The notes under the pieces: model-generated
The model's input: the letters and a program-made list of their open reading frames with translations, nothing else
Told to the model about the DNA's origin: nothing
The model's database searches: none
Shown here: piece by piece, positions 25,271-38,864 of the stretch
How the letters are laid out: each line of letters opens with the position of its first letter
Numbering within the stretch: the stretch's first letter is position 1
Program-made: the position numbers and the translations under genes
Source: Gibbula magus
Lineage: Eukaryota; Mollusca; Gastropoda; Trochida; Trochidae
Assembly: GCA_936450465.1 (NCBI GenBank)
Contig: OW388293.1
Location: 26,913,860-26,977,859 of the forward strand
Reading direction: 5' to 3'
Length of the DNA: 64,000 nucleotides

Positions 25271-27399
25271 TAGTTCAGGAGTATGCTTTCCATATGCCTG
25301 GAAAGTGTAAATATACTTAAATTATTTTTTAATATCAAGATACATATCATTGACATAACAAAATTCTTTTGACTAGGCATTAAGTGATTAGAAAGTCATT
25401 TTGGTTGGCATTTTAGAATATTGAACTAATATTTGTAAACATTAAGAATTCTAACAAGCAAATGAAGGTTAATTGCCAATGAGCAAGTTCACATCATCAG
25501 CGTAATTGCCCAACATTATAAGTTTACAGTACAGTGACAATTTAATCCTATTGTATTGTATCTATAATCATAGTTGTCATTATTATTGTATCTTCAAATT
25601 TCTGTATCGATTCATTAAAACTCCATTAAACATATGTATATAAAAGCTGAATCTAGAATAAGCAAGACACTTATAATATAAGACCTTAACCCAGAAGATG
25701 GTATATGCACTTGAATCGAGGGTTAAAAGTGCTTTAAGTACCGAGTGACATCTCCCCGACTGCCTCGTAAATTATGTTGATTAATTGTGGGTCGACCTTA
25801 TCATAATCACCCATGCACCATAAACTGCCACCGACTTTTGTGATGGTAAATACCCTAGATTTATTTGATAACCTCTGTACATTTTCTTTTCAGTTTGATT
25901 GCAATCACTAATGTTGATTATTTAACATTGAATACCTCTCTGACATTATAAAGATATCAACAGTATCCTGAAAACGTAGAGATTTTTTTCTCAGATTAAA
26001 CATGATTCAACATGAACATTGACAAAGTAAATAACATATTTATATTCTAATAATAAAATGGTTATAATGTTTAGTGATAAATACACCATTAAGCCAAGGA
26101 TTTAAAAATATTAATTTGTTATTCCTGACTTTCATGTTCTGTCAATATTTTATTTATTAGTATGAACAGATAATACACAAAGTTAATAAATACTACCGGT
26201 ATTCATGATAACATTAGAAACACTATCTTCTCCCTAGTATATAATCCTATAGCATATTGACTAAAAAATAAAAATGATATCAATTAGCAAGTACTTGTTG
26301 TACCATGGTACAATTTTCAAGAGGTGTAATTAACTACCTTTGTTCCCATGCATAATTAACCTGTTAAGTGCATCACTTAAGGAAATCCATTGTTATACAA
26401 CCCACCCTTCTTATGTTTATTAAATAGGATATTATAATCAACTTCATTGTTGTTTTTAATCCAAGAATTTCTTGAAATGGGCACCTGTGATTATGCAGTA
26501 AATTATGTATGGTATTCATAATACATTTGAAAGTGAAAATGTATACCTAAAACTTTAAAAAATATTTTTAGTTTAAGATGATGCTATTTGTTTACACACC
26601 TTTATTCAATTAATGTCCCTTAAAAGACAAAGGTGAGATAAGCACATGATGTATCTACCTGTCTAAAAAAGACTCAAATGTCTATCATTAACTGCAATGC
26701 ATTAAGAGTTTCAAATTCTCATTAATAATTGATGAAAAAAACAATAATGTAATATATAGCCACATTCAATTTGTATCTGGCTTTTACAAGATTGGAAGAA
26801 AACGAAGATTTGTATGATTTATGCTAAATCGATTTGAGTATAAATGAATTTAGTATTAAGGAAATTTAGAGACTGATGTTTAGCCAAAATAATTTCAAAC
26901 AATCTTCAAAAAGGATTTTACTTAAAATTTTATAATAAATCCTATTTTATATATTTTCTTTGTGTAACACTTTACAGAATATTATTTTTTCATTGACATA
27001 AATAATATGTTGTGGATAGCATCAGGCCAAATAAAAAATAAATTATTATAAATAATAAAATAATTTAAGATTTTAATACAGAAAATGATTGACAATACAA
27101 AAGTAATATACAAATCTTCAGTAAAAAAACCACAACTAATAAATCTAATAGAAAGAAGAAAAAAAATAGATATTCAGTAAACGACTCCTAAAGACAAGTC
27201 TATTTGATGAAGTTCATTGATAATCAAATAAGTTACATAATAATTTTTTCACTTCAGTCTGGATTTTTTGGGTGTAGATTATTACACACACAAAGCATTC
27301 CTTAAATTAACAGGTTTCTTATCTATGTTTACTTACAGTTGGTATAATTTGATATAACAATATCCTGAGGATCAAGAGATTGTATGTTCAAGAATTATC

Positions 27400-27990
27400 T
27401 TCATGTCACAATGAATGTATGACATGAATAGCAAATAAATTATTTATACAACTTTAAAGACCATAACAGATAATGAAAAACAGCATCACAACTTATACTC
27501 TGACAAAATATCTTCTATAAGCTTTATCAAACTTTATAGGTCATTATATATAACTCATGATAAACAAACTATGGGTAATAAGATACAAATAAAATATATT
27601 GATTCCAAATTTATAGATATAAGGGATAAAGTATAAAGTATTTATATATACTCTATATAATTAATGAAAAAGAAAATGATCAGTATGTGACATATATTTA
27701 AATGTTATAGATCATATCAATCACTTCATGATATCTCCAATATGCATTAAAACAAAGTATGTGACATGAAGGAAAAGAAAGATATTTCTACTTCAAGTAT
27801 CATATTTACTTCATGAAAGCTCAAAGATCATAAAAACAAACTATGTGACATGAAGGCAAAGAAAGATGTTTATTCATATTTAATAAATAATAATCACTTC
27901 ACGAAAGCTCTAATATCAATAAAAAATACTTTCTGACATGGAAATCAAATAAAAATATTTATTCATATTTTATAGATCATAATGGTCAAT
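27400..27990. repeat. Diverged ~85-bp minisatellite
   Basis: The phrase tatgtgacatgaaggaaaagaaagat and variants recur near 27755, 27837 and 27925, with weaker copies near 27415 and 27685. Each is followed by ttcatattt and a tagatcata-like end. Confidence 0.6.
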
Positions 27991-29579
27991 TTGTAAGGAA
28001 AGTATCAAGGTAACCAATTAAGGGCTTGCTGCACCTGTAAATCATCCAGGTATATTTGCCCTCTGATCACTCAGGTACAGGTGAATCTACCTACATAATG
28101 GACTGTATATAAATCTATGTGACACGTCAATCGCTACACACAATGAGGTATTTGATATCTGACCTACATTTATTGTTGGAAATTATCTCAATCATGCCCT
28201 CGATAGGTTTGAGTTCGCTTCGCTTCACTGCTGGAATGTGACAATCGCAATTATCTTGAAAGGGAATGGCTGTAAAGAAAGTTAGGACTTGATGAAATTT
28301 GTTTCTTGATGTCTTATTACCACCTCTTGACGGTAAATATAGGAAATACTTTCTACATAAAGAGAAAAAAATACTATCTTCAATTTAACAACCATAAGTA
28401 AATGAATGTCAATTTCAATCTACTAAACAATATATTTGCACATATCTTCAATGAACCCCAAAATAATTATTGAACCTTCACTAAGAGGCAAGATACAACT
28501 TTATAAAACATATCTTTGCTGTAACAACCCTTATTTTGAAGCAGAATGTCTGCCTAAATATAACCCTAAGGGCTTAAGCTTCTTCTTTTTTTTTAAAAAA
28601 ACCCTCACTATAACAACAATGAAGTATATGAATAAACTACCACAGAAAAACCCTTAAGGGCTTTTACTGTTTTTTGTAATTAGTATTTAAGTCTTCTTAG
28701 TTGCCTTTGAGGTATTGACTCACCATAACAGTACTCTATTTACTGGACATGAAAGGAACTGATTGGTCTGGGACACTCTCTGTATAGGAGTAATAAAATG
28801 AACAAGTATTTGTAGTTGCTTAGAATAGCCTAAAGAAAGATATTATCAGGCAAGGCCTTGTCACAGATGTATGCATGTAAATATTGGGAAACGTCAAGTA
28901 ATTGGACAGTGGGAATGGTAAGTGTTATTTGCTGGACATACAGATGGAAGATGTAACATGGCAATACCTCCTAAAAAGTGTTTTTATCTATTTTCTATTG
29001 ATTTTCTCATGTTTTTTCAAATAATTTCTCATGTTTTTTACTTGAGATGTAAATATAAGGAAAGCAAACAGTAATCAACTTAATCAAGGCAAATTATAAA
29101 TAGATTATCATCATTAATCACATAAACTCCATTTTAACAACTGACACATAAAAAATGTCCTATTTCACATGAAAACAGTAACACTCCATTTTCAAAAGTT
29201 TAACACTTTACTTTCAGTTGAGATTCCTGTAAATGGATTTGACTGACAATGACATTAGAACCAATGTCAAAATGTCACCTATGCAGAATAAAAAAAGTTC
29301 ATTCTCCATAACACCAACTTCTAGAATGCCCCTGAAAGCGTTCATGATGATAATTGTAAAATTACAAAGATAATACAATTTTAAGAATAAACAACTGGTA
29401 AATCATCCTTTTGTTGAAAAGTATTTAACTTCGATTGGAGATTGCAGATATATAAAATTATAGATAAATAAAATTAACTGGTAAACAGAAGAGTCTCCAT
29501 CTTGAAGAGAAATGTCCATTCAACGATCAAGTGAGACTGAAGGCTTTGAAGCTGATGATGAAACGATGTTAGACGGTCT

Positions 29580-30400
29580 GGGAATGTCTCCTGACAGACA
29601 CACAACATTTTACACACCTGTCTAACGAAGGGAGGACACACCTCTTGATCCGTCACCTCTAAGGTAAGAGAAGAAATGACCAAAGGGTTGATAAAACCAT
29701 AGCAACATTTGGATTGCAACGATCAACACGTATACACCAAAAGAAAAAGATCAAGATGTCTAAAAATATCAAGATAGATGAAAATAAAAGCAGACATTCA
29801 GCATTTTACGCATCTGCCGGATGGAAGGGTGCCACGCCCACCTGACCTTTACCTCCTCAGGTTAAAACTGTAAACATCTGATCTACACGTTTTAGGGAAA
29901 ACAAGTGAAAACATGCTTTTAGTTACAATTACAATGGAAAATTGGATATTTTGGTAAAATAATAAGATACTTTACTCATCTGATGGATGAATGAGGGAAA
30001 AAATTAAGATTAACGCTATTTATTTTGAGTTAATGATTTATTTGGTAATTGAGTGTTTACATTAAGAGAAAGGGATATTCAACATTCTACACAGCTGCTT
30101 ATAAAGGTTATTATATAGATTGATCGAATGTCACTTTGTTTATAAATTAATTTTCTTCTTGACAAACTGAACATGTGGTAAAAATTCAAGAATGAGATCA
30201 TAAAGCTTTTCAAGAGGCAATGACTTTACAGAAAATATTATCAACTACTACGAGTGCTTACTTTACTTATTTTGATTGACTATTATTTTGTGATAAATTT
30301 ATATATTGCAATGATCAACATTTCATACACCTGTCAAAAGGAGGAAGTACACACCTACAATATCTACCTGACCTTTAACCTTTAGGGTCAAGAAGGAAGA
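29580..30400. repeat. Degenerate repeat of ~180-240 bp
   Basis: A phrase like acattttacacacctgtcnaangga, followed by cacctgaccttta and a tcaggttaaa or tagggtcaaga end, recurs near 29605, 29797 and 30325. Weaker traces are seen near 29970 and 30080. Confidence 0.45.
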
Positions 30401-33059
30401 TTCACGGAATCATCAGATAGATATATTTTTTAAAATACCCTGATCATACTGTCTCTTTAAGATTAATTCTTAAAACGTTTAGTCGAATGACAGATTATTT
30501 CTATGCTGATATTGAGGGTAATATATATTTGCCTCCGGTAGTGACATAAATATGTAAAGTATAGGTAGTCAACATGAAATATTGTTAGGGGAAAATATCA
30601 AATATAGATAAACATCGCTTTCCTTTGAAGCAAAGAATTCTCTTTCATCTATTCCTTGATTCACTGAAAAGGAATTCAAGAAAATCATTTCACTGAAAAA
30701 CTTCATGAATATTTGATAATGCAATATGATCTCTAAATGACTCAATAAGTTCTCTCTATGAATATGCAATGAGGGTTTTATGTGGCGTATAGTTATCTAT
30801 ATAAACATACAGGCAACATGTGTTATCGACTGCATCCTAGCCAATACTGCACATCTGTGGCCATGTATACACCATAGTATTCTACCTACATAGTATTCTA
30901 CCTATATACTCAATGTCACAACGACAATAACACTCGCTGTGTACAAGGCATATTAGATTCATAGTGTTTCAACAATACCTTGACGGTGAAAGTATAGAGT
31001 AATTGTACTTACGAGGACTTTACAGCGATATATTGATATTTTTTTTCTGCTATTGATTTTCTTTTTAGAATTTGGAATATGTGTCCCTTATTTATCAATA
31101 ACCTCAATATGAAATAGTCAAATAATTGAGATAAATAATAGATAATTGATTTATTGTTTTGAAAATAAATGTTAGTAAAAAAAGTTCTTTGAAGAATTTT
31201 GAATATATGTCTCTAATGCATCATTACATAGGACCTGAAAACAGTCACAGAGTGACAGGATAAATATGTAATTGAAGTTTAGTGTTCGTGTATACATAAA
31301 TTGATATGGTTGAATAATTTGAGGTTAAACGATAAAGGTATTTCAATTAATTAAATTTGATACAAACAATTGTGCATTTAGTACTTTAAGATTTAGGCTT
31401 AAAACATTATTTTGTTCAGACTTTTTAGCTGGTATAAGAGACAGTTTACTAAGAATGATTAACAGTGATTATTCATTATCACATAAATGAATTAATTCAC
31501 ATCATTAAACTTTTGGATTGTTTTGCTATTACCGGTACACGTTCAGAGAATAGGTATAGCTTTGGGTGAGTGAATGTTCCTTTTAAATTGTCAATCAATA
31601 CAGAGGATGATTTTACCATACATAATCAAAACAAATGTTTGACACATGAATCACTGTTTATCGTTGTCAAGAATCAAAGAAAGAAACAATTGTAACAGAT
31701 ATTCAGAATTCCAATCAATAACAAAATTGATTTTAACGTAACCACAACAAACAAATGACATACATCGTCAATGTTTTGAATAGATTTGATAGAATATTAT
31801 GAACATTAATCATAGCAACATCGTCACGGAAAGTGGAAGTTGAACATCAACATGAGAGTTTAGATAAAGTCAATCATGTTTTATGGTCCTAACAAATGGC
31901 ACATCACTGTTTTGAATAGTTTTGATAAATAAGAAAATATTATCCAAATTGATCATCAGTCTTTTGCCTAGGGGATCAAAGTGAAAGTTAGGTTACAACA
32001 TTACAAAGCTCTGAAAAGTTTGTTAATGGTGAATAACTTATCACTGGTTTTTTTTTATTGTTATAACAGCAGGAAAATAATAGGCAAATTCAGATAAAGT
32101 GGACTGTGGTTAAACAAATGAATGACACATATGGATTAAGTGACAATTACGCAAGCTCAGGTAGTGTAAGATAACGGTGAGTGTTTCCTCGTTATGACAG
32201 GTAGCTTGGCTGGCAGGTTAGTCATGGGGAGTGACACCTTTTATTATTCAACATTACCGTGCTGGGAGATACAGGTGAATACTGTGATACTGGGGGAAGA
32301 ATTAACCTTTATGTGACCAAACAAGGCTCAGTGTTGTTTTTTCGTCTTTAATTCTTCTCATTTTAGAAATCCCTAGCTGTTACAATTACAACTGTTTGAT
32401 TACAGAAATTAAGGCTCAAAATATCCAAAGCATTTAAGATTTAGTATATAAAATATATGGATATCAAGTTATTTGGAAAACATTCCAACAATCTTTCAGC
32501 TTAGAATAAGTGTTTTACATTTCACATGCAGGAGCCATGAATAATGTACATAAGAAATATCTGTGAGAATATGGCATCAGTTGAATGAATGAATGAAAAG
32601 TCAGTGTGATGAACGAATGAACATTGGCAAGTCTGGTTATGAAAGAAAACATCTAACGATCCATTTGATGTTGAATGCGGGAACGATTTTTAAAAAAGGT
32701 GCTAAAGTTCATATAATTGATTATGATATAAGATAATTCATGAGAAAAAAGTTTGCTGTATTGGGGGAAACAATTAAGGATGAATGAAGATGTGAACAAT
32801 GCTTACACATGCTTTCAAGAAAATAAAATCTATTTTCTCTCACTAAACATGGGAAAGGGATATTCGTATGGTTGTAGGCGAATTCATACCCAAAACAGAC
32901 TCGTCCCCAACGGAAATTCATACCCAAAACAACTCATACTCAAATTGTGAGTGAATGAAGAATGTAAACATGTCTCAATGAAAAGAAATGTTGTTCTCAC
33001 TAATTTAAGAAAAAACCATAATGAAGTCAACTATTGATCACAGGACATGAAGGACCCAC

Positions 33060-34423
33060 CTTTGTTTATAGATGGGAGTTGAGTATATTTTCCTCTCCCC
33101 GGACAGAGATCCATATACCTGTTCTAGCCTCAGCAGATCAGGGGCACTTGCATGCAGGTACTTCCTTCGTAACCCAAGATCTGGGGGTGGGGGCGGGGGA
33201 ACGGTGGGGGGACGACTGGAAGGACCGTCCTCAAACTCTATGGGGACCGCCCTCAGTCGAAGTCTGGGTCTCATATATACATCCTCTATTGGTTTCTGCA
33301 CATAATTCCAATTTCGATATGCAATCATACTTGGGTTCACTGTTGCATATTTTTTTTCCATTTTCCGCCGTTTTTTCTCTTCCTTTTTTAACCGTTTTTC
33401 TTCCTCTTTTATCCGCTTCTTTTCTCTTTTTAGAGCCTTTTTATCAAGGTCCTTAGATCCAAAAAGGGACGGCATGCTTGAAAAATTTGCCTTGGACTTG
33501 ATGAGGTTGGAAGTCCTGCTATGAGTCCCGTACAACTCCTGGGGGTCGTAGTAGTTTCCCATCATGATAAACTCACTGTTGGTCTTGGAGACAACAAAGT
33601 TACCAGTATCCTTGGTAGTAGTCACACCATGAGAGTGGGAGTCACGTCCACGGCGAGAAGGGAGAGTGCTGTATTTAGAGTTGGAAGGAGAAGACGGGGA
33701 AGAGTCCGACTCACTTCCACCTGATCTTGGAAGTCTGTCAGCGCTCGCACTCCTCACCGGCCGAGCTGTGACACTTGCCTTTGTGCTTTGATCATATGCT
33801 GTGTGTGGAGATAGCAGTCCATTTAGTCCAGTGTAAACATTGGTAGGGGCTGAGGAGTGGTGGCCAGGTATCCCTCCTCCGCTGTCCGACCGTGGGGGCG
33901 TAGACTGGGGTCTCTTCTGATACCTGCGCCCAAGTGACCCCCCTTCGGACCAGGCTTCTGCGGGCACACTGAGAGCAGTGGACAGTGCTCCTACCTTGGC
34001 TATCACTGTTGCAGTATTTGCTCGATGTCTGTTACGACTTGGCCTCTCCAAACTGCCATACACAGGCCGGCTAATATTGTCTTCTGGACTCGGTGTCACA
34101 TACACAGAGATGCGAGGGTTGTTTTGATGGGCAGTCTGTTGATCTAGCGTCCCATGGATAATATCCGACCCGTGGCTGTGTGTCCCTCTGACTAACTGGC
34201 CAGAGAGGTGAGCTGATTGCTTGCCGCGTCGTGGTAGAGTGGCCAGGTGAAAGGCAGTGTTACTACTGCCTGGGGCACCCACCTTTGGTTTCACTTCATT
34301 GGGTATAGCAATAAACTTGTTCACAGGGAACAGACTGTTTGAGTGTGAGCCGTCCTCAGCTCCATTCAAATCTCTCTCCTCACCCATTGTGTAATGTAAC
34401 TTCTTAATTGCCTTTTGGGTCAT
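33060..34423 (-). CDS. Shank: SHANK-like first coding exon: disordered, basic, proline-rich N-terminus
   Basis: The minus-strand ATG at 34423 has an in-frame TAA four codons upstream. The frame stays open for 454 codons to the donor AAG/GTGGGT at 33060/33059, leaving two bases of a split codon. That phase fits the PDZ exon at 14166-14239 exactly. Read past the donor, the frame closes after seven more codons. Residues 1-320 are Ser/Gly/Thr/Pro-rich and look disordered. Residues about 325-358 are almost all K, E and R, a likely single charged helix or coiled coil. A proline run is at 408-414. S-A-P-D at 426-429 and E-R-K-I-Y-S-T-P at 443-450 recall the short SHANK isoforms just before their SH3 domain. 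Codon bias and GC are well above the flanks. The coding call is firm. The link to SHANK is inference from phase, strand and order. The absent SH3 could mean skipping, loss, or an exon I missed. Confidence 0.72.
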
Positions 34424-35540
34424 AGTGAGTAATTAACCCCTCTATTCATCCAGGTATAATCCTCTAGAACAATAGACAGGTAATGCTTTAGGTACACAGG
34501 TGAGAAGTCCCCCTGTATTCGTCCGGTCCCTCCTTCCTTCCCTGGCTCCTCTCAATCACTCTGCTTCTCTCTGTTCTCTTGTTCAGTTCTTGCAGATGCA
34601 GATTCTTTATTAATCAATAGCTCATTCCCCCCACGCTTCAGGTACGAGAAGCTGTTTTAGCATACAGCACACTTTACTCCAGGTAAACTCTGGCTCTCAA
34701 AACGGCAGGAGGAAACGACTGTTCGACACAACCTGCCGAATATAATTGTTGGATTCAGGACCTCAACAATGATTTATTTGTGGAATCTGAAAATGCTAAC
34801 ATTGCAAGTAGGGTTGATCGCTGTTGTGTTGACATTACTCATCGCAAAGCAGCGCTGCGGGTGGACAATGAATTGGGTGGCTGTGAGTGGATTCCCTCCA
34901 ACAAAAACCTTTTTGTCATACCTTCGGCTTACGCAATGAATTACCATTTGAAATGATCATAATATCTTGTGATTTAGAATTGAAATATGACGACCATATA
35001 TGGCAAAGTCGTTGATAAACATCATGAATACACCTCCAAAAATAGCATCATAGTAAACGAATTTCACTAAACTTTTACCTTATTTGCAAAATTAATCATA
35101 AATATGACCACTTTTAATGACAATACAAAAGGATATATTGTATCATATGACAGAAAACAAAATAAAGAAAACATAAACAGAAATTAGGTTGATGCCAAAG
35201 TTCATAATGTAAGAAGTCCTATAAAGTCAATTAAAAGAATAAAAATAATGGAAAGTTCATTATACCGTTTGGTCTTCTAAATTACTATCATGTTTAGAAA
35301 CATAATCATATAAATTTCAAGTTATTTCAAATCATAATGTTATAAAAACTATTCAACAATGACTAGGTAAAACAAATCCTTCCATAAATGGGTTCAAATT
35401 CTTTTCATAATCATTACAGCGGAACCTGACATTTTTGACATTTAAGTTAGCTTTACAAATGTAGATATATTCAAAGTCATGCGTGCGGTAGTCATATCCA
35501 GAGCTCGGTCTGGGTCTGCATGCTCATTAGCTAGAGGTGG
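34424..35540 (-). other. Probable 5' UTR and upstream flank of the SHANK-like first exon
   Basis: Sequence directly upstream of the ATG, pyrimidine/purine-biased around 34500-34650, then AT-rich. No clear TATA box was found close to the ATG, so the transcript may start here without TATA or come from an upstream 5' exon. Confidence 0.35.
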
Positions 35541-35548
35541 ATCTCTCT

Positions 35549-35690
35549 GTGTCAACAGTCTACACACCTAGAACTGTAGATGTGTAGATATACCCACTCG
35601 TCTCTCTGTCCCAAATTAGTATTTTTATTGTTTTATACTCTGTGTCAACAATCTACACACCTATAACTGTATATATGTAGATGACTATAC
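35549..35690. repeat. 92-bp direct duplication
   Basis: The phrase tgtgtcaacagtctacacac plus about 20 further bases at 35549 recurs with few changes at 35641. Confidence 0.6.
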
Positions 35691-35699
35691 ACACTTTGA

Positions 35700-37170
35700 C
35701 CTGCGAACTAGTCTCTCTTAAAACGATCATTTTCAAATTTAAATTTAGGTTATTATTATTATAAAATTATTACAGATAAACTTTCTATATAAATTTCCAA
35801 AATTCTTCTCAAAACAGTTATTTTGATGTATAATTCTATATCAATACAATATGTGTATAGTAAAAAAATGTTCCCTACCATTTTCACTTTTAAATCTAAA
35901 TTTGTTCAAGCCATCATGTTGTTTAGTTGTCAAATTACTCATAGTAAATTATTTCATACTGTATTTCAAAATACTTATATTGTCTGATTCATACATCTGT
36001 TTCACAGTTACTCTTGTCATTCCCAATGTAAACATTGTGACGACCTAGCTGCATACCGTGAATCAGCGTGCTATTTTTAGTAACAAATAAAGGTATTATC
36101 CTGTGTGGGATAGCCCTGGTCAATACACCTCGGGTGGTTATGGCTAACGGACACAAAATGGTTGGGCTTGGTTTTGTGACTAATTATTTCCTATATTCAT
36201 TCATTAGTAATGATAATCTTAATTTTATTTTTATTTTCTAATACACTTACAAATTTAAGATTTTAAAATTAAAAAAAATTGTTTTAGCACACGTTTAGAG
36301 TATACAGCTGATTATGTTTTGACAATATATATATATATATTGATTGGAATTTTCTGGAATAAATAACCAGTATTTCAGCTTAAGGCTATTTATTTAAAAT
36401 CAACATTCATCAATAATAATTTATTGTGAAAATATCACCTCTGTACAGGGACATTTATTTATAGATAAATATTTTTAAAAATATTTTTAAAGTCATTTAT
36501 GGATCACACATCTTTTTTGGTGATATATTGGAATGATCAGAAAATAATAATCAATTCAAAACTGTAATGTTACGAGTTCTATGACAACTAATGAATGATA
36601 TCTATGAACTATCACCAATTTCATTAAAAAAAAAATCAACTACGAGCATGGTTGAAATAGTTCAACCATTCAAATTGGAGTGAAAACAAACTAAGGAAGA
36701 AAGTAACTTTTTAAATTATTTATACAATCAATGTCAACTTTATATTTTAGGACTAAAACAAACGACACAAAGTGACTTGTATTGTATTCTTGAGAATGGG
36801 ACAACTGCACTGAATGACCTTTTGGGTAATAAAAAGATTGTCGTTCAACCATCAAGAAATTATAACAATATATAGACTAAATATACATGCAGAATAAAAT
36901 AATATTTTGAAATTATAATTTCAAAGTAACATAGGCAGTAATTCAAATAAAGAAATTAACAATTAACTTAACAATCAAATGAAAACATGTCAGACATATA
37001 AAGAAATATCACTAATTTACAAGCATCTACCAACTACTAGAAGTACATGTACTACTTTCCTAGCAACTGGCTCAAACAACCATCATTAACAGAATTACTG
37101 GTGATTAGCAGAAAAGAATAAAGAGATCAATATCCACATCAATTCCCTCATGTTTAGCTAGTTGAAGGAC
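35700..37170. other. AT-rich flank, no feature recognised
   Basis: Only simple AT tracts, such as the TA run near 36327-36340, and short chance frames are visible. Confidence 0.5.
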
Positions 37171-37176
37171 AATAGT

Positions 37177-37266
37177 CTTATATGGTCCAATGAGAAGACC
37201 GATGATGAGGAGGAACTACCAATGAGAGTCCGGGGACTAGCTGAGATATGTTGAATCAATATGGCG
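37177..37266 (-). promoter_or_regulatory. Candidate minus-strand promoter: two CCAAT boxes and TATA
   Basis: Read on the minus strand, ATTGG elements (complements of CCAAT at 37219-37223 and 37187-37191) are followed by CATATAAGA at about 37185-37177, in the textbook order for a promoter firing toward lower coordinates. A YY1-like AATATGGCGG (plus-strand reading, 37259-37267) lies upstream. A start near 37150 would be 2.7 kb upstream of the SHANK-like first coding exon on the same strand. Only motif evidence supports this. Confidence 0.35.
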
Positions 37267-37493
37267 GAAACGCTTAGCTGATCAAGCAGAAGTACAGTAA
37301 ACAGTGCCAGGAGATACAGAGAGCTCACAGATGTACATATCGGTTAAATAGTTGATTGGTTTTCATTAACTTGTGTCCGATATGCCAGACTGGGTTCGTC
37401 TACAATTGATGATGAACATATATCCAAGAACTGAGCTGATGTTTGAGTAATATAGTAATAGTTGTGTACGTATGGGTTAAGGATTAATTGTTG

Positions 37494-37522
37494 AGTTAAT
37501 TAATTAATTAATTAATTAATGA
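37494..37522. repeat. (TTAA)n microsatellite
   Basis: About seven tandem ttaa/taat units. TTAA is also the piggyBac target, so this is a potential landing site. Confidence 0.85.
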
Positions 37523-38860
37523 GTTGCTTGGATGGAAATTGGAACCTCATATTAGGTCATACAGAACTGTTGTTATTTTTTATAATTAACGTGTGTTTTG
37601 CTTTAGAGATCGAGTAATCCAGCTTTTTAGACACTGAGCTCTGAACATTATTCCTGAAGCTATTCTCAAACCTTTAGATTCAATAGTGTTCCTTTTTATT
37701 TTTGTGAATTAATCCCTTAAAACCTCATAGTTAGGCACTAATTGCCAGCAGTAAATGTCCCAACAACTTACCCATTCAGCCACTAAGACCTAAAAACTGG
37801 TAGTTAAGCTATTTTTACAATCTGTACAAGTTTAAATACTGTTTTCATAAAATGAATATTAGACATGATCGACTTTTACTGAATATATTCAGAAGGGATT
37901 TCCATTCCTCTGGACAAGCAGACTCATCACAAACACTGCAAGAATTCATGACCTTGAGCAAAAAATAACAATGTGACATTAATAGTATTATCAATCACCA
38001 CTACAGATCCACGGACATATAAATACAGGATGTTGGGGTTCACTAAAGTCCATATTCACCATAAAACCATGTCAAACATGCAAAAAAGCACCATAGTTTG
38101 AAGGTTTTATTCTCAATATCTTGATAGATCAGCAGAAAATACTCTGGTCATCTGATCACTACATGAACTAACCTTGTTATGGTCATTTAACCCTCAAATT
38201 CATCTTTCATGTTTTGATGAATCAGTGTGTAAAAGCAGGAATTAATGGTAATAAATGACAAGAAAAGAGACATTATTTAGACAGAAGGTCAAATATGAAT
38301 AAGAAATTTAAGAAATTTTTTAAAAACTTTTTGTCTGGACAAATAAGTAGAAATAACAACAAAGTTTGAAGGGTTTATTCTCAATATTTTGACAGACAGA
38401 CAGACTAACAGAATGAAAGGCCATGTCATCCCTCGGTCACTGTAGTAGTTGCTCAGTTTGAATGATTGTGAATTTGCACTAAATCTCAGAGTTCATGCAT
38501 TAACATCACAGGAACTCGATATCGTAATTCAAACGTAGGTAAAAAAAAAAACGTAGGTATAAAAAAAACTACCCCCTATATAACATAAAGTAAAGGAGCA
38601 AGGGCAGCCATTTTGCCGATCTAAGGGTCCATTCAACATTACGTCAAAAGTTACCCTAAGAATTGGTGACATTCACAAATGAATGCAAGTAACTATTAAT
38701 TATACATTTCTTCACAAAACCCATCTGATTTTCACTATGTGTCACCCCTGAGATAACTTTAATAGCTCTTCAAACTTGGAAATTGACCACAAAAACCTCT
38801 CCCGCGAACATTATGCTGCAGTCGATACCCATTCAAACGATCTCATTGGTCTGTTGTATT
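37523..38860. other. AT-rich flank with weak duplications
   Basis: A phrase resembling agtttgaaggtttattctcaatatttt occurs near 38095 and 38365. Nothing else is recognised. Confidence 0.4.
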
Positions 38861-38864
38861 TCAC

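Larger units (their letters stand above)
14240..33059 (-). other. SHANK intron upstream of the PDZ exons (~18.8 kb)
   Basis: A long AT-rich intron, assuming the large exon splices directly to the PDZ exon as the phases allow. It holds minisatellites at 16840-17480, 18730-19065, 24872-25270, 27400-27990 and 29580-30400, a hAT-like MITE (18873-19019), a poly(G) tract, and a CpG-dense stretch (21880-23300). The remaining parts (14240-16800, 17500-18700, 19130-21870, 25280-27390, 28000-29570, 30410-33050) show no convincing exon or element. A loose tRNA B-box-like string on the minus strand near 15025-15040 may be a SINE remnant. Confidence 0.55.

Noticed and set aside
33034..33724. Plus-strand open frames opposite the SHANK-like first exon
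   Set aside because: They are complements of a codon-biased, K/E/R- and P-rich exon; the minus strand has the start, donor and domain-like composition.
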